DNA of 8,297 nt, taken from assembly GCA_900547025.1 (NCBI GenBank), contig UREZ01000079.1:1-8297 (forward strand). The letters are read 5' to 3'. Below the pieces are notes generated by a model, which ran no database searches, was not told the origin of the DNA, and saw nothing but the letters and a program-made list of their open reading frames with translations. A program made the position numbers and the translations under genes. Positions 6,704 through 8,297 of the stretch are shown piece by piece (the first letter of the stretch is position 1; each line of letters begins with the position of its first letter). The stretch is from an uncultured Collinsella sp. Lineage in GTDB: Bacteria > Actinomycetota > Coriobacteriia > Coriobacteriales > Coriobacteriaceae.

Positions 6704-6732
6704 GTGTGAATGTTTGATTTACGCGCTATGAT
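6704..6732 (+). promoter_or_regulatory. Candidate metK promoter
   Basis: TATGAT at 6727-6732 is a five-of-six match to the -10 consensus. At 17-nt spacing the -35 position reads GTGTGA (6704-6709), a three-of-six match. Transcription would start near 6739, giving a leader of about 60 nt. The -35 lies 10 nt beyond the inverted repeat, so the repeat's right end could affect promoter strength. Confidence 0.4.
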
Positions 6733-6750
6733 GTGCCCTTGCATAGAGAG

Positions 6751-6787
6751 CCCGGCGGAATGGTAACGGTCGCCGGGACACGTTTTT
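6751..6787 (+). promoter_or_regulatory. Hairpin plus T-run in the metK leader
   Basis: CCCGGCGG (6751-6758) pairs with TCGCCGGG (6770-6777): seven Watson-Crick pairs and one G-U, with an 11-nt loop. Five bases later comes TTTTT (6783-6787), then the ribosome binding site AAAGGA. The layout recalls an attenuator, but the gap before the T-run is longer than in a standard intrinsic terminator. I do not recognise it as a known SAM riboswitch class. Confidence 0.35.
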
Positions 6788-6799
6788 GAAAGGACAATC

Positions 6800-8080
<1,281 letters not shown>

Positions 8081-8117
8081 GCTAACGAGAAAAGCCGCAG
8101 CAAAATAGCAACGCACC

Positions 8118-8153
8118 AAAAGAAGTACCGCCCCCAAGCGGTACTTCTTTTTT
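8118..8153 (+). terminator. Intrinsic terminator of metK
   Basis: AAAAGAAGTACCGC (8118-8131) and GCGGTACTTCTTTT (8138-8151) form a perfect 14-bp stem with the 6-nt loop CCCCAA. The T-run 8148-8153 overlaps the stem end, as in a classic rho-independent terminator. It begins 37 nt after the metK stop. On the minus strand only a four-T run follows the stem, so bidirectional use is possible but weaker. Confidence 0.92.
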
Positions 8154-8214
8154 ATTAATCCGGTGGTGAAGATATTTCGATATGAGCCCACGCTGCGTCA
8201 CCAGCTAATGAATT

Positions 8215-8245
8215 TTGCAGCACGCGCCCTTCTACCATGTATCCT
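8215..8245 (+). promoter_or_regulatory. Candidate promoter near the right edge
   Basis: TTGCAG (8215-8220) and TATCCT (8240-8245) resemble -35 and -10 hexamers at 4/6 matches each, with a longer than ideal 19-nt spacer. They lie after the metK terminator and ahead of the GC-rich, structured-looking right edge, so they would start a new plus-strand transcript near 8252. Confidence 0.3.
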
Positions 8246-8248
8246 TAG

Positions 8249-8297
8249 TCCCGAGGGGCGGGGCATAAGGTCGATCGCGAGTTCCGCACGAGCCGGA
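8249..8297 (+). ncRNA. Possible 5' end of a structured RNA or leader, cut by window edge
   Basis: No start codon with a ribosome binding site is seen in 8154-8297. The final 49 nt are G-rich with short self-complementary pieces: TCCG (8283-8286) can pair with CGGA (8294-8297), and TCG (8271-8273) with CGA (8278-8280). A promoter-like pair lies just upstream. It has the look of a conserved structured RNA rather than coding sequence, but too little is visible to name it. It could equally be an ordinary 5' untranslated region. Confidence 0.2.

Larger units (their letters stand above)
6452..6799. other. Divergent gltX/metK spacer (348 nt)
   Basis: No gene is supported. From left to right it holds the gltX leader with its -10-like TATACT, the 162-bp inverted repeat element (6533-6694), a -10-like TATGAT for metK, and the metK leader with a GC hairpin. 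The repeat sits between the two presumed promoters without touching either -10 element, which fits insertion at a tolerated position. Confidence 0.6.

Noticed and set aside
6700..6799. Known SAM riboswitch upstream of metK
   Set aside because: The leader is too short for SAM-I and I see none of the conserved cores of the SAM classes I know; only a simple hairpin is supported.

Overview
The window is a GC-rich stretch of core housekeeping DNA from what looks like an actinobacterium of the class Coriobacteriia, possibly Collinsella. I base this on overall protein flavour, strong use of C/G-ending codons in gltX and metK, and the gene order; no 16S rRNA or other decisive marker is present, so the taxon is inference.

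Layout. On the minus strand, read from right to left, are gltX (glutamyl-tRNA synthetase), priA (primosomal helicase), def (peptide deformylase), fmt (methionyl-tRNA formyltransferase) and the first 210 codons of rsmB (16S rRNA cytosine methyltransferase), which runs off the left edge. priA and def are 12-18 nt apart, and fmt and rsmB share an ATGA overlap. A short GC hairpin lies between gltX and priA, and a 328-nt spacer with a long inverted repeat separates def from fmt. On the plus strand, divergent from gltX, is metK (S-adenosylmethionine synthetase), followed by a strong intrinsic terminator. The last ~140 nt contain no gene but show a promoter-like pair followed by sequence that looks like the start of a structured RNA.

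How the genes relate. def and fmt are the two ends of the formyl-methionine cycle: Fmt formylates initiator Met-tRNA and Def removes the formyl group from new proteins. rsmB and gltX also serve translation. priA restarts stalled replication forks. metK makes the methyl donor used by RsmB.

No new defence, mobile or biosynthetic system is visible. The points worth a second look are two long near-perfect inverted repeats in the only two large spacers (1768-1869 and 6533-6694), a sliding-clamp-binding-like motif at the extreme N-terminus of PriA, a hairpin in the metK leader, an 18-residue insertion in MetK, and the possible structured RNA at the right edge.
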